From CAXMST01 sp964196325 (GTDB lineage Bacteria; Actinomycetota; Thermoleophilia; Solirubrobacterales; 70-9), in contig CAXMST010000123.1 in NCBI GenBank assembly GCA_964196325.1, positions 1 through 41,928 on the forward strand: a stretch of 41,928 nucleotides of DNA, written 5' to 3'. Positions within the stretch are counted from its first letter, which is position 1, and each line of letters begins with the position of its first letter. The notes beneath the pieces are model-generated. The model worked only from the letters and a program-made list of their open reading frames with translations. It was not told the origin of the DNA and did not search any database. The position numbers and the translations under genes are program-made. Of the stretch, positions 31,010 to 39,470 are shown in pieces.

Positions 31010-32404
31010 CTAGGCCCTGATCATCGCGAGGATTCGATCTCGCTTTTGGGCCATGTCCTCAGGGGAAACCAGCGATTCGAGGTTGAGTCGGAGCAGGGGT
31101 TCGGTGTTGGAGGGCCGGACGTTGAAGTGCCAATCCTCGTAGTCGATCGAGATCCCGTCGAGGTGTGAGATCTCGGCATCCGCGTGGGACGCCTCGATCT
31201 CGGCCATCTTCCCCGCCTGATCGGCTACCTCAGAGTTGATCTCGCCGCTGATGAAGTACTCCGCGCGGAGGTCTCCGACCAGCTCGGAGAGAGGTCGCCC
31301 CTCCTTGCTGAGCAACTCCAGCACGAGCAGGGCCGGCAGCGTCCCGGTGTCGGCGTTGTAGAAGTCGCGGAAGTAATAGTGGCCGCTCACCTCGCCGGCG
31401 AATTCGGCCGAGCGCTCGCGCATGGCCCGCTTCATGAACGCGTGTCCGACCCGGTTGGCGTGCGATGTGCCGCCGAGCGCGCCCACGGTGTCGGCTACGG
31501 CCCGCGAGGCGCGCACGTCGTAGAGGATCTCCGCCCCCGGCTGCTTGGCCAGGACCAGCTTCGCCAGCAGCGCGGTGAGGAAGTCACCGTCGACGAACTC
31601 GCCCTCGCCGTCGATGAAGAAGCAGCGATCCGCATCGCCATCCCAGGCGATCCCGAGGTCGGCCCCCTCGTCCTGAACCCGCGAGATGATCAGCGCGCGG
31701 TTCTCCGGCAACAGCGGATTCGGCTCGTGGTCGGGGAAGTTCCCGTCCGGCTTCCAGTACATCTTGATCAGCTCGATCGGCAGACGGTCGAGCAGCGGAC
31801 CGACCACGTCGCCGGCCATCCCGTTACCCCCGTCGACAACGACCTTCATCGGCTTGATCTCAGCGACGTTGATAAAGCTCAGGGCCCGCTCCCAGAACTC
31901 GTCATAGATATCGAGCTCGGAGGCGCTGCCCCCGCCCGGCGCCTCGCCCAGGCCGCTGAGAATCAGATCCCGGATCTTGGTGATGCCGGTCTCGCCGGAG
32001 AGCGCCAGGGCGCCCTCGCGGACCAGCTTGACGCCGGTGTAGGCCTTGGGGTTGTGGGAGGCCGTGACCATCGCGCCACCGTCGAGCTGCTTGGCGCCGA
32101 CGGTGAAATAGAGCATCTCGGTGCCGACCATGCCGATGTCGACGACGGTCGCGCCCTCCGCCAGCAGCCCCTCGCGTACGGCTCCGGCCATCTCCGGGGC
32201 CTGCAGCCGCATGTCGCGGCCGAGCCCGATGCTCAGCTCCTGAGGGGTCTTGGCGCGCAGCTCGGCGAGCACCCGAGCGAATGCTCGCCCGATCAGGTAG
32301 TTGGTCGAGGCGTCCATCTGCTGGCCGTAGATGCCACGGATGTCATACGCCTTGAAGATGTCCTCGCCGACCGATCCCGGCCCGCCCTTTCGGTCTTCGC
32401 TCAC
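31010..32404 (-). CDS. manB: Phosphomannomutase/phosphoglucomutase
   Basis: 464 aa from GTG 32404, the usual size of the alpha-D-phosphohexomutase family. It interconverts hexose 6-phosphate and 1-phosphate, giving mannose 1-phosphate for GDP-mannose and cell-envelope glycans. The N-terminal FKAYDIRGIYGQQMD, the phosphoserine loop MVTASHNPKAYTGVKLV (about 115), the metal loop AWDGDADRCFFIDGEGE (about 250) and the phosphate-binding NTEPLLRLNLE near the end are all intact. The start lies 2 bp after the HIT stop, so the HIT-manB-MBL genes form an operon. Mannose versus glucose preference cannot be read by eye, so the symbol is tentative. Confidence 0.93.
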   Translation of the reverse strand: MSEDRKGGPGSVGEDIFKAYDIRGIYGQQMDASTNYLIGRAFARVLAELRAKTPQELSIGLGRDMRLQAPEMAGAVREGLLAEGATVVDIGMVGTEMLYFTVGAKQLDGGAMVTASHNPKAYTGVKLVREGALALSGETGITKIRDLILSGLGEAPGGGSASELDIYDEFWERALSFINVAEIKPMKVVVDGGNGMAGDVVGPLLDRLPIELIKMYWKPDGNFPDHEPNPLLPENRALIISRVQDEGADLGIAWDGDADRCFFIDGEGEFVDGDFLTALLAKLVLAKQPGAEILYDVRASRAVADTVGALGGTSHANRVGHAFMKRAMRERSAEFAGEVSGHYYFRDFYNADTGTLPALLVLELLSKEGRPLSELVGDLRAEYFISGEINSEVADQAGKMAEIEASHADAEISHLDGISIDYEDWHFNVRPSNTEPLLRLNLESLVSPEDMAQKRDRILAMIRA

Positions 32405-32406
32405 GT

Positions 32407-32889
32407 TCAGAAACCTCCTAGTAGTGCGTCGTAGCTCTCTTCAAGCGACTGCGGCATAACCCTTGTGTCGGCCAGCACCGGCATGTAGTTGCTGTCACCG
32501 GCCCAGCGCGGGACGACGTGCAGGTGGATGTGGCCCTCGACGCCGGCCCCCGCGACCCGTCCCTGGTTCAGGCCGACGTTGAAGCCTTCGGGCTCGTAGG
32601 CGTCCTCGAGTACGGTCATCGCGCGCTGGGCCAGCGCAGTCATCTCGGCCGTCACCTCCGGCTCGATCTCCTGGAAGCGGCCGAGATGCTCGAAAGGGGC
32701 GACCAGCAGGTGACCGTTGGTGTAGGGAAACAGGTTGAGGATCACGAAACAGCGCTCCCCGCGGTGCACGATCAGGGCCTCGCGATCTGCCTGCTCGGCG
32801 GGCTTGCTGCAGAAGATGCAGTCGTCGCTCTTGTTCGCGCCCTTGACGTAGCGCAGGCGCCAGGGCGCCCAGATCCGGTGACTTGCCAT
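32407..32889 (-). CDS. HIT-family hydrolase (AP4A-phosphorylase-like)
   Basis: 160 aa from ATG 32889. The start SHRIWAPWRLRYVKGANKSD and CIFC motif are typical of the actinobacterial HIT/Ap4A phosphorylase group (the type seen near pgsA in mycobacteria). The LNLFPYTNGHLLVAPFEHLG segment and the triad HIHLHVVPRWAGDSNYMPV (about 126) are complete. These enzymes act on dinucleoside polyphosphates or adenylylated compounds. It is the first gene of the minus-strand operon leading to manB, and its promoter region carries a 25-bp palindrome shared with the divergent MMPL gene. Confidence 0.92.
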   Translation of the reverse strand: MASHRIWAPWRLRYVKGANKSDDCIFCSKPAEQADREALIVHRGERCFVILNLFPYTNGHLLVAPFEHLGRFQEIEPEVTAEMTALAQRAMTVLEDAYEPEGFNVGLNQGRVAGAGVEGHIHLHVVPRWAGDSNYMPVLADTRVMPQSLEESYDALLGGF

Positions 32890-32896
32890 CGCTCTG

Positions 32897-32902
32897 ATCC
32901 TA
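32897..32902 (-). promoter_or_regulatory. -10-like TAGGAT for the HIT operon
   Basis: On the minus strand TAGGAT ends 7 nt before ATG 32889. CTGACG inside the adjacent palindrome lies 16 bp further up as a possible -35. Confidence 0.5.
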
Positions 32903-32906
32903 GTCC

Positions 32907-32931
32907 CTGACGACTGACCGTCAGCCGTCAG
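32907..32931. promoter_or_regulatory. 25-bp palindrome, candidate repressor operator
   Basis: The left arm CTGACGACTGAC (32907-32918) and right arm GTCAGCCGTCAG (32920-32931) are inverted copies with one mismatch around a central C. It lies in the 71-bp gap between the divergent HIT operon and MMPL gene, over the HIT promoter. Such TGAC-rich palindromes are typical of TetR-family operators. Confidence 0.65.
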
Positions 32932-32946
32932 GGTCAGCGCCACCTG

Positions 32947-32952
32947 TAGCTT
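32947..32952 (+). promoter_or_regulatory. -10-like TAGCTT for the MMPL gene
   Basis: TAGCTT ends 8 nt before ATG 32961. The palindrome at 32907-32931 is about 15 bp upstream, where the -35 contact would be. Confidence 0.4.
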
Positions 32953-32960
32953 GCCGGGCG

Positions 32961-35063
32961 ATGGGGAACGCCCTCACCTTCCCGACCGGCAAGCATGCCC
33001 GGTTCGCCGTCGTCGGCGTCTGGCTGGTCGCGATCTTCGCGATCCTCGGGACCAACCTGCCGGGCAAGTTCACCGACGCCGAGAACAACGAGTCCTCCTC
33101 CTATCTGCCCGGGGACGCCGAGTCGACCCTCGCCCTGGAGCGGACCGAGGCGCTGACGGACGGCGAGCAGGCCGGGATCGTGATCGTCTACGAGCGCGAG
33201 GGCGGGTTGACGGCCGCCGATCGTGAGCGGATCGAGACCGACGTCGCGACCCTGAACGCCGAGGTCGAGGGGGTCAGCGTCCCGTTCGTGATCGGCGAGG
33301 AGTCCGCCGACGGCAGCGGCGCGCTCGTCTTCTCCAGCATCACCGCGACCGGTGAAGCGGAGGACATTCAGGACCCGATCAGCCAGACCCGGGATCTGGT
33401 CAGCACCGACAACTACGACGAGCAGGGTGAGCTGCAGGTCGCGGTGACTGGTCCGGCCGGGTACTCGGCCGACGCGATCGCGGTCTTCGAGTCGATCAAC
33501 GGGACCCTGTTCGCGGCGGCCTTCGGCCTTGTCTTCATCCTCCTGATCCTGATCTACCGCTCGCCGGTGCTGCTCTGGATCCCGCTGCTCGCGGTCGGCT
33601 TCGCGGAGATCGCAACGCGGGCGATCGGCTTCGGCTTGACCGAGGCCGGCGTCACCGTCAACGGCCAGTCCTCCGCGATCCTCTCGATCCTCGTGCTCGG
33701 GGCGGGCACCGACTACGCCCTGCTCCTGATTGCCAGATATCGCGAGGAGCTGCGCCGGCAGCCGAACCGGGCCGAGTCGATGAAGGTCGCTCTGCGCACC
33801 GCAGGTCCGGCGATCCTCGCCTCCGGCGGGACCGTGATCGCGGCCCTGCTCTGCCTCAGCCTTGCGGACCTCAACTCCACGGCGAGCCTTGGGCCGATCG
33901 GGGCGATCGGGATCGCGACCGCGATGCTGTCGATGCTCACCTTCCTGCCGGCGCTGCTCGTAATCGCCCCCCGCGGCGCCTTCTGGCCGCGGGTGCCCAG
34001 GGTGGGCGACGAGGGCGTCGACGCAACCCATGGCGCCTGGCGCAAGCTCGGTGATCGGATCGCGCTGCGACCCCGCCGGGTCTGGGCCGGATCGCTGGCC
34101 CTGCTGCTCGTGCTTGCCGCCGGGGTGCTCAGCTTCGACGACGGCCTCACCTCCTCGAACGGCTTCCGCGAGGACGTCGAGGCCGTCGCGGGCCAGGAGC
34201 TGATCGCGCAGGCATTCCCCGGAGGCGCCAACGCACCAACCGAGATCGTGGTCGGCGCCCTCGCCTTGGCTGAGCCGGTTGCCCGGGCGGTAGCCGAGGT
34301 GGACGGCGTCGCCGCGGTCGAGCCCGCGGCTGAGGGCTCCGGTGGGGTTCTGCTCAACGCGACGCTCGAGCCCGACGCCTACTCGACCGAGGCCTTCGCC
34401 CTGATTCCCGAGATCCGCGACGCCGCGGGGGAAGCCGGCGGCGACGAGGTGCTCGTCGGAGGCGCGACGGCGGTCGAGGAGGACATCCGGACCGCGTCGG
34501 CCCGCGACCAGCGGCTGATCGTGCCGCTCGTGCTGCTCGTCGTCTCCCTGATCCTCGTCGTCCTGCTGCGGGCGCTGGCGGCGCCGCTGCTGTTGATCGC
34601 GACGGTCGTGGTCAGCTTCTTTGCGGCCTTGGGCGTGGGGGTCGTGGTCAGCGATGTGATCTTCGACTTCCCGGGCGCGGACCCCGGGCTGCCGCTGTTC
34701 GCCTTCGTCTTCCTGGTCGCTCTGGGGATCGACTACAACATCTTCCTGATGGCCCGGGTCCGGGAGGAGACGGTCAAGCACGGCACCAGGGAAGGGATGC
34801 TGCGCGGGCTCGCGGTGACGGGCGGCGTGATCACCTCGGCCGGGATCGTCCTGGCCGGGACGTTCTCGGTGCTGGCGGTGCTGCCGCTCGTCTTCCTCAC
34901 CCAACTCGGCTTCATCGTCGCCTTCGGGGTCCTGCTCGACACGTTCCTGGTGCGCTCGGTCCTGGTCCCGGCTCTAACGCTCGACATCGGCCCGCGGATC
35001 TGGTGGCCCTCGCGACTGGCAAGGCGCGAGGAGCCGAAGTCTCCGGCCCCGCCCGAGGCCTAG
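32961..35063 (+). CDS. MMPL-family RND transporter (first copy)
   Basis: 700 aa, about the size of small MmpL/YdfJ proteins. TM1 is FAVVGVWLVAIFAILGTNLP, followed by a large extracytoplasmic loop and a first block of helices (LFAAAFGLVFILLILIYRSP, the charged-helix motif GAGTDYALLLIARYREELRR). A second loop and second block follow (LVLLVVSLILVVLLRALAAP, ALGIDYNIFLMARVREETVK). The two GxDY motifs carry the proton-relay Asp. The family exports lipids, siderophores or drugs by proton antiport. The substrate is unknown. Its stop shares CTAG with the convergent permease gene. The divergent palindrome suggests repressor control. Confidence 0.93.
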   Translation: MGNALTFPTGKHARFAVVGVWLVAIFAILGTNLPGKFTDAENNESSSYLPGDAESTLALERTEALTDGEQAGIVIVYEREGGLTAADRERIETDVATLNAEVEGVSVPFVIGEESADGSGALVFSSITATGEAEDIQDPISQTRDLVSTDNYDEQGELQVAVTGPAGYSADAIAVFESINGTLFAAAFGLVFILLILIYRSPVLLWIPLLAVGFAEIATRAIGFGLTEAGVTVNGQSSAILSILVLGAGTDYALLLIARYREELRRQPNRAESMKVALRTAGPAILASGGTVIAALLCLSLADLNSTASLGPIGAIGIATAMLSMLTFLPALLVIAPRGAFWPRVPRVGDEGVDATHGAWRKLGDRIALRPRRVWAGSLALLLVLAAGVLSFDDGLTSSNGFREDVEAVAGQELIAQAFPGGANAPTEIVVGALALAEPVARAVAEVDGVAAVEPAAEGSGGVLLNATLEPDAYSTEAFALIPEIRDAAGEAGGDEVLVGGATAVEEDIRTASARDQRLIVPLVLLVVSLILVVLLRALAAPLLLIATVVVSFFAALGVGVVVSDVIFDFPGADPGLPLFAFVFLVALGIDYNIFLMARVREETVKHGTREGMLRGLAVTGGVITSAGIVLAGTFSVLAVLPLVFLTQLGFIVAFGVLLDTFLVRSVLVPALTLDIGPRIWWPSRLARREEPKSPAPPEA

Positions 35064-36183
35064 GTTCCGCCCGCGGGCTCGGGCCCGGCCTCAGGCCGCG
35101 AGCGGCTCGCCAGCCACCAGAGCGTGCCGAAGATCCCCAGGCCGATGATCGTCAAAGCCAGCTTGTAGTTGACCTCGACGGAGCCGAACACGTCCTCGGT
35201 GCTCGGTCGCGTGTCCGGGATCAGGCCGACGGCGCCGAACAGCAGATCCACGATCAAGGCGGCGATGATCATCGTCGTCACCATCAGCGCCACCAGGCGG
35301 ATCGCGAACGTGGTCCCGTAGTACTTGCGGTAGATCACGATGATCGGCAGCACGATCAGGTCAGCGAAGATGAACGCCATCGCCCCGGCAAACGAGATGC
35401 CGCCGGACCAGAGCACCGCGGCCAGGGGCACGTTGCGACCGAGCAGACGAAGCTGAGCACGGCGATGATCGGGCCGACGATCACGTTCTGGATCGTGCGT
35501 AGCGCGGCGGGGGCGTCGGTGATGAACAGGGCGTTGAAGAAGTCGGTGCCGAGCAGCCCGATGAAGCCCGCCAGCAGGAAGCCGATCAGGATCTCCTTGT
35601 AGAGCATCCTCCAGTCCGCCACGAAGTTGCCGGCGACCTCCGTCCAGGCGTCTAGCGACGTGAAGCGCTCGCGCCACGTGCGCTGCTCGAACTCGCCTCC
35701 CATCTCGCCCCCCTCTTCGACCGAGGCGATCGCGTTCCCGCGGCCCTCCTCCTCGAGATCACCGGGGCTGAAGAAGCGCAGCATCAGCGCCATCAGGCCG
35801 ATCATCACGATGCCGCCGACGTATTCGCCGACGGCGAACTGCCAGCCGCTCAGCACGCTCAGCACCAGACCCAGCTCCCAGGCCAGGTTGGTCGAGGCGA
35901 ACATGAAGCTGAACGATGAGACGACCGAGGCGCCCTTGGCGAGCAGCGAGCGCCCGATCGAGACCGCGGCGTAGGAGCAGGAGGAGGAGGCGGCGCCGAG
36001 CCCGGTGGCCTTGGCGATCGGGCCGAACCCGCGGCCGGCCAGGCCGCGACGGATCGACTCTTGGGGCACCCAGGCCTGGACGATCGCGGAGATCAGAAAG
36101 CCGAGGACCAGCGCCCAGAAGACCTAATAGGCCATCAGCGCTGCGTTGCCGAAGCCCTCCAGGATCTTGTCGATCACCGCCAA
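35060..36183 (-). pseudogene. DUF318/YraQ-type permease with an in-frame stop and a frameshift
   Basis: A permease with about eight helices and the family motif SCSYAAVSIGRSLLAKGAS in the first half and a repeat of it (SV-NVPLAAVLWSGGISFAGA) in the second. From TTG 36183 or GTG 36177 the frame reads VIDKILEGFGNAALMAY, then TAG at 36126-36124, then VFWALVLGFLISAIVQAWVP. The stop sits where a Trp or Tyr codon would be expected. Reading could restart at GTG 36069. A one-base loss near 35437 changes frame within VLSFVCSV-GNVPLAAV. The rest (FADLIVLPIIVIYRKYYG onward) is in the second frame. Related proteins are predicted metal or arsenic-type permeases. Two lesions make a true pseudogene likely. 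Confidence 0.75.
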
Positions 36184-36192
36184 GCTTCAGGC

Positions 36193-36198
36193 AGCCTA
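36193..36198 (-). promoter_or_regulatory. -10-like TAGGCT for the broken permease
   Basis: On the minus strand TAGGCT ends 9 nt before TTG 36183. It supports that start and shows the promoter is still recognisable. Confidence 0.35.
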
Positions 36199-36233
36199 TC
36201 GCCGCCGCCGCCGCTACTCGGTTCAGCTGCGGC

Positions 36234-36239
36234 TAGCCT
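36234..36239 (+). promoter_or_regulatory. -10-like TAGCCT for the small membrane protein
   Basis: TAGCCT ends 8 nt before ATG 36248. No ribosome binding site is visible. Confidence 0.4.
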
Positions 36240-36247
36240 TTTCCCCA

Positions 36248-36433
36248 ATGAGCGAAGCAGCGAGAGCGGTATTGCTGGCCGGCCTGATCGGGATCGGGAT
36301 CCTGCTCGGGCCGATCGCTCTGGCCGCGGCAGGCGCAATCGACGTAGGTGCGATGTTCGCGATTCAGGCAGGCCTGCTGCTCGCGATCTATCTTCTTGCC
36401 GTGGCGCTCCGCAACCGGCGCGACGACGACTAG
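36248..36433 (+). CDS. 61-aa two-helix membrane protein, unknown function
   Basis: 61 aa. Two membrane helices, AVLLAGLIGIGILLGPIALA and MFAIQAGLLLAIYLLAVAL, are joined by AAGAIDVGA, with a charged C-terminus (RNRRDDD) that should face the cytosol. No known family was recognised. It sits between the broken permease, from which it diverges, and the convergent MOSC gene. Its predicted leaderless promoter supports it as a real gene, but its small size keeps confidence moderate. Confidence 0.55.
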   Translation: MSEAARAVLLAGLIGIGILLGPIALAAAGAIDVGAMFAIQAGLLLAIYLLAVALRNRRDDD

Positions 36434-36438
36434 ATCGA

Positions 36439-37086
36439 TTAGCCGGCCAGGCGTTGCTCCGCCCAGCGCCGCCAGCCGTCCGACAGGGCCTCCGCCTCGA
36501 GCATCTGCTCGGCCAGCTCGCGCCGGCCCAGGTAGGCCCTGTTCATCAGCTCCATGCTGACCTCGTGATCGGGGCGAGAGACGACCTCGATCTGATCGCC
36601 GCTGCCAGTCTCGCCCTCTTCGATGATCCGCAGGTAGGCGCCGGGTCGATTCGCCTTGGCGAAACGCCTGACCATCTTTGGGTCACCCATCTTGTGGGCG
36701 AGCTTGCTGCATGGCAGGCGTGGCTCGGAGACCTCGAGCAAGGCGCTGCCCAGTCGCCAGCGGTCGCCGCACAGAGAGCCGCTCAGATCGACTCCCTCGG
36801 TCGTCAGGTTCTCGCCGAAGGCCCCTGGCTCGAGCTCTCTATTGAGCTCCGCGGACCACCAGGCATAGTCCTCGGTGGCATAGGCGTAGGCGGCCTTGTC
36901 GTAGCCGCCGTGAGCCTCGTAGTCGCCCTGGCGATCCGCTCCGACTTGGTTGTCGGCGAGCTTGACTCGGCCGTCGATCGGGTACTTGTAGATCCCGGTC
37001 TTCACGGTCTGTCCGCTGAGTTCGATCAAGCGCATCTTGGCGACGTTGACGCTGACCACCCAGCCCGGCTGGATGCTCTCATCCAT
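36439..37086 (-). CDS. MOSC-domain protein (YiiM-like)
   Basis: 215 aa. The MOSC fold starts WVVSVNVAKMRLIELSGQTV, with KTGIYKYPIDGRVKLADNQV and the conserved GGYDKAAYAYATEDYAWW. PGAFGENLTTEGVDLSGSLC follows, then the invariant Cys in EVSEPRLPCSKLAHKMGDPK (about residue 125) and RPGAYLRIIEEGETGSGD. The family binds the molybdenum cofactor; YiiM reduces N-hydroxylated compounds. The ATG overlaps the end of the MMPL gene by 8 bases (ATGGATGA), and TAGGAT lies 6 nt upstream, so it could be read with MMPL or alone. Confidence 0.9.
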   Translation of the reverse strand: MDESIQPGWVVSVNVAKMRLIELSGQTVKTGIYKYPIDGRVKLADNQVGADRQGDYEAHGGYDKAAYAYATEDYAWWSAELNRELEPGAFGENLTTEGVDLSGSLCGDRWRLGSALLEVSEPRLPCSKLAHKMGDPKMVRRFAKANRPGAYLRIIEEGETGSGDQIEVVSRPDHEVSMELMNRAYLGRRELAEQMLEAEALSDGWRRWAEQRLAG

Positions 37087-39325
37087 GCTCCGATCCTAGC
37101 TCGGACCGGGGGCGGCGGGGAGAGGGAGGCGTCTCGCGGGCGGGTCCGTGCTCGGTTCCGATCGTCGGCAGCCACTGCAGTTGCCGCGGTAGGTACCAGT
37201 TCCAATCGCCGATCAGCTTCATCGCCGCCGGGAGCAGTACGCTGCGCACGATCGTCACGTCGATCAGGATCGCGACCGCAAGCCCGACGCCGAACTGCTT
37301 GAACTCGAGCGCCGAGAGCGTCGCGAAGATCGAGAACACCGCGATCATCACTGCCGCGGCGGCGGTCACGACCCCGGCCGTCGACTTGATCCCCCGCGCC
37401 ACCGCGTCTTCCGTGCTCATTCCGCGCTCATAGGCTTCGCGCACCCGGGAGAGGATGAACACGTGGTAGTCCATCGAGAGCCCGAACAGGATCACGAACA
37501 GGAACATCGGCAGCCATGAGGCGACCGCGCCGTGGGACTCGAACCCGATCAGCGACTCCAGGTTGCCGTTCTGGAAGATCCAGACGACGACGCCATAGGA
37601 GGCGGCGACCGAGAGCAGGTTGAGCACGATCGCCTTGAGCGGGATCACGATCGACCGGAACGTGACCAGCAGCAGCAGGAACGCCATCGCGAGCACGAAG
37701 GCGATCACCAGCGGCATCCGCTCGGCCATCAGCCGGTTGAAGTCAGCGGAGCCGGCGGTGAAGCCGGTCACGTTGGCCTCGGCCCCGGGGACCGCGCCCA
37801 CGGTCGCGGGAATGATCTCGTCCCGGAGCCGATCAAGCGCGGCCTGAGAGCGATCGTCGCTGCCGTCGCCGGCGAGCGGCACATCGACCTGCACGACGCT
37901 CCCGTCGGGGCTCGACTCGACCTCGACGGGCTTCAGGAACAGGTTGCTCTCGGCGGTCCGCTCGCGCAGCTCACCGATCGCGCTGGAGAGCTCCCCGGGG
38001 CGGGAGGCGCCGGTCTCGATCGCGATCTCGGCCGGGAACTCGCTGCCGGGGAACGCCTCCTCGATCTCGTTGTAGGTTTGTACGACCGGCAGGTCCTGTG
38101 GCAGCGAGTCGATCCCCGGAACGGCCGTCTTCAGGCCCAGCGCCGGGATCGCCATCAGGACCAGCAGCAGCGCCGCGAGACCACCCCAGAGCTTGGGGTG
38201 AGCCATCACGCGGTCGACGATCGCGCCCCAAAAGCGCGACTCGCCGGCGCGATCCTCCGGCCGGCGCAGGAACGGGATCCGGCCCTTATTGATCCGGTCC
38301 CCGAGCTTCGAGAGGACCGCCGGGAGGACGGTGAGCGAGCCCAGGACCGCGATCGCGACGACCAGGATCGTGCCCGCGGCGAACGAGGTGAAGGTGGAAT
38401 CCCCGGCCAGGAACATTCCCGCCATCGCGATCGCCACCGTGATCCCTGAGATCAGGACCGCTCGTCCCGAGGTTGCGGCCGCCGCCTCCAGGGCGGCCTC
38501 GGGGCCCTTGCCCGCGGCGCGCTCCTCGCGCTCGCGTCGTAGATAGAACAGGGAGTAGTCAACGCCGACGGCGAGCCCGATCAAGAGGATCACCGAGGCG
38601 GCGGATTCATCGACGGGAAAGACCTGGCTGAGCGGCGCGAGCAGGCCGATCGCCGCCATCACCGCGGTTGCCGCCAAGAGAACCGGCACCAGCGCCGCGA
38701 CCAGGGCGCCGAAGGCCACGATCAGGATGATCAGCGTGACCGGGATCGAGCTGACCTCGGCCCGGCGGAAGTCCTCGGCGAAAGACTCGTCCAGGGCGCG
38801 CTCGGCGCTCGACTCGCCGAACTGCGCGATCGAGTAGCCGGGGCTGCGATCGTCGAGCTCGGCCACCGTCGCCAGCGGCGCCTCGACGATCTCGGTGTAC
38901 TCGGGCTCAACGGCTCCGCCGCCGTCGAGCTGGAAGGAGATCAGGGCCGAGTGGCCGTCCTCGGCGACTCCGGCGCCGCCGTCGCGGTAGGGGCCGCGGA
39001 CCGCAGCCACGCCCTCGGTTGCCGCAAGCTCGGCGGAGACGTTCGCGATCTTCGCCTCGAAGCGCGGGTCGTCGGTCGAGATCCGGTGGTTGCTGACCAG
39101 GACGGTCTCGGTGCTGTCCTCGGGGAAGGCCCCGCTGATCGCCTGATCGGCAGCCCGCGACTCACCGACTCCGGCTTCCTCATCGGTCAGCGTGCGCGTC
39201 TCGACGACGCTCGCGAGCGCCGTCGCGGCGACCACGAACGCGAGCCAGCCCGCGATCGCCTTGAACCGGTGCTGGGCGCTCCAGCGGCCTGCACGTGCGG
39301 CAAGCCCGTTCCGTCCGTTCGTCAT
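37079..39325 (-). CDS. MMPL-family RND transporter (second copy)
   Basis: 748 aa from ATG 39325, with AGGAGG 7 nt upstream. TM1 is FKAIAGWLAFVVAATALASV. The first transmembrane block holds ILIVAFGALVAALVPVLLAA and the GxDYSLFYLRREREERA motif with the proton-relay Asp. The second block holds VIAFVLAMAFLLLLVTFRSI and LFGLSMDYHVFILSRVREAY. It is only a distant paralogue of the 32961 copy. The substrate is unknown; efflux of lipids or toxic compounds is typical. The upstream region has two unusual palindromes that suggest dedicated regulation. It overlaps the MOSC gene by 8 bases. Confidence 0.94.
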   Translation of the reverse strand: MTNGRNGLAARAGRWSAQHRFKAIAGWLAFVVAATALASVVETRTLTDEEAGVGESRAADQAISGAFPEDSTETVLVSNHRISTDDPRFEAKIANVSAELAATEGVAAVRGPYRDGGAGVAEDGHSALISFQLDGGGAVEPEYTEIVEAPLATVAELDDRSPGYSIAQFGESSAERALDESFAEDFRRAEVSSIPVTLIILIVAFGALVAALVPVLLAATAVMAAIGLLAPLSQVFPVDESAASVILLIGLAVGVDYSLFYLRREREERAAGKGPEAALEAAAATSGRAVLISGITVAIAMAGMFLAGDSTFTSFAAGTILVVAIAVLGSLTVLPAVLSKLGDRINKGRIPFLRRPEDRAGESRFWGAIVDRVMAHPKLWGGLAALLLVLMAIPALGLKTAVPGIDSLPQDLPVVQTYNEIEEAFPGSEFPAEIAIETGASRPGELSSAIGELRERTAESNLFLKPVEVESSPDGSVVQVDVPLAGDGSDDRSQAALDRLRDEIIPATVGAVPGAEANVTGFTAGSADFNRLMAERMPLVIAFVLAMAFLLLLVTFRSIVIPLKAIVLNLLSVAASYGVVVWIFQNGNLESLIGFESHGAVASWLPMFLFVILFGLSMDYHVFILSRVREAYERGMSTEDAVARGIKSTAGVVTAAAAVMIAVFSIFATLSALEFKQFGVGLAVAILIDVTIVRSVLLPAAMKLIGDWNWYLPRQLQWLPTIGTEHGPARETPPSPRRPRSELGSEHG
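37093..37098 (-). promoter_or_regulatory. -10-like TAGGAT for the MOSC gene inside the MMPL end
   Basis: On the minus strand TAGGAT lies inside the last codons of the MMPL gene and ends 6 nt before the MOSC ATG, giving a possible internal start. Confidence 0.35.
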
Positions 39326-39333
39326 CTTCCAGC

Positions 39334-39339
39334 CTCCTA
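39334..39339 (-). promoter_or_regulatory. Strong ribosome binding site for the second MMPL gene
   Basis: On the minus strand AGGAGG lies about 7 nt before ATG 39325. This gene therefore has a normal leader, unlike most unit heads in the window. Confidence 0.7.
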
Positions 39340-39417
39340 GGTGCCTGTGGGGACCCGCTCGGGGGGAGCGGGGTGGTGAGCTGCACCATGAAGCCGGCCC
39401 GGGCCCGTTTTCAATTC

Positions 39418-39449
39418 GGGATTCCCCCTAGATCGACTAGGGGTATCCC
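39418..39449. promoter_or_regulatory. Inverted repeat with CCCCTAG/CTAGGGG arms, candidate operator
   Basis: The left arm GGGATTCCCCCTAG (39418-39431) and right arm CTAGGGGTATCCC (39437-39449) match as inverted copies with one mismatch and one extra base. The site is about 95-125 bp upstream of the MMPL start. Its CCCCCTAG/CTAGGGG halves recall copper-type CsoR operators, which is resemblance only. Confidence 0.5.
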
Positions 39450-39470
39450 GAGGCGCCAAGCCTGAGGTCT

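Noticed and set aside
31184..32434. 416-codon plus-strand open frame opposite manB
   Set aside because: It is the antisense shadow of a clear phosphohexomutase gene and has no recognisable motif.
32934..34904. 656-codon minus-strand open frame opposite the first MMPL gene
   Set aside because: It is extremely Arg/Gly/Asp/Gln-rich with no fold or membrane pattern. It is a shadow of the GC-rich MMPL coding frame.
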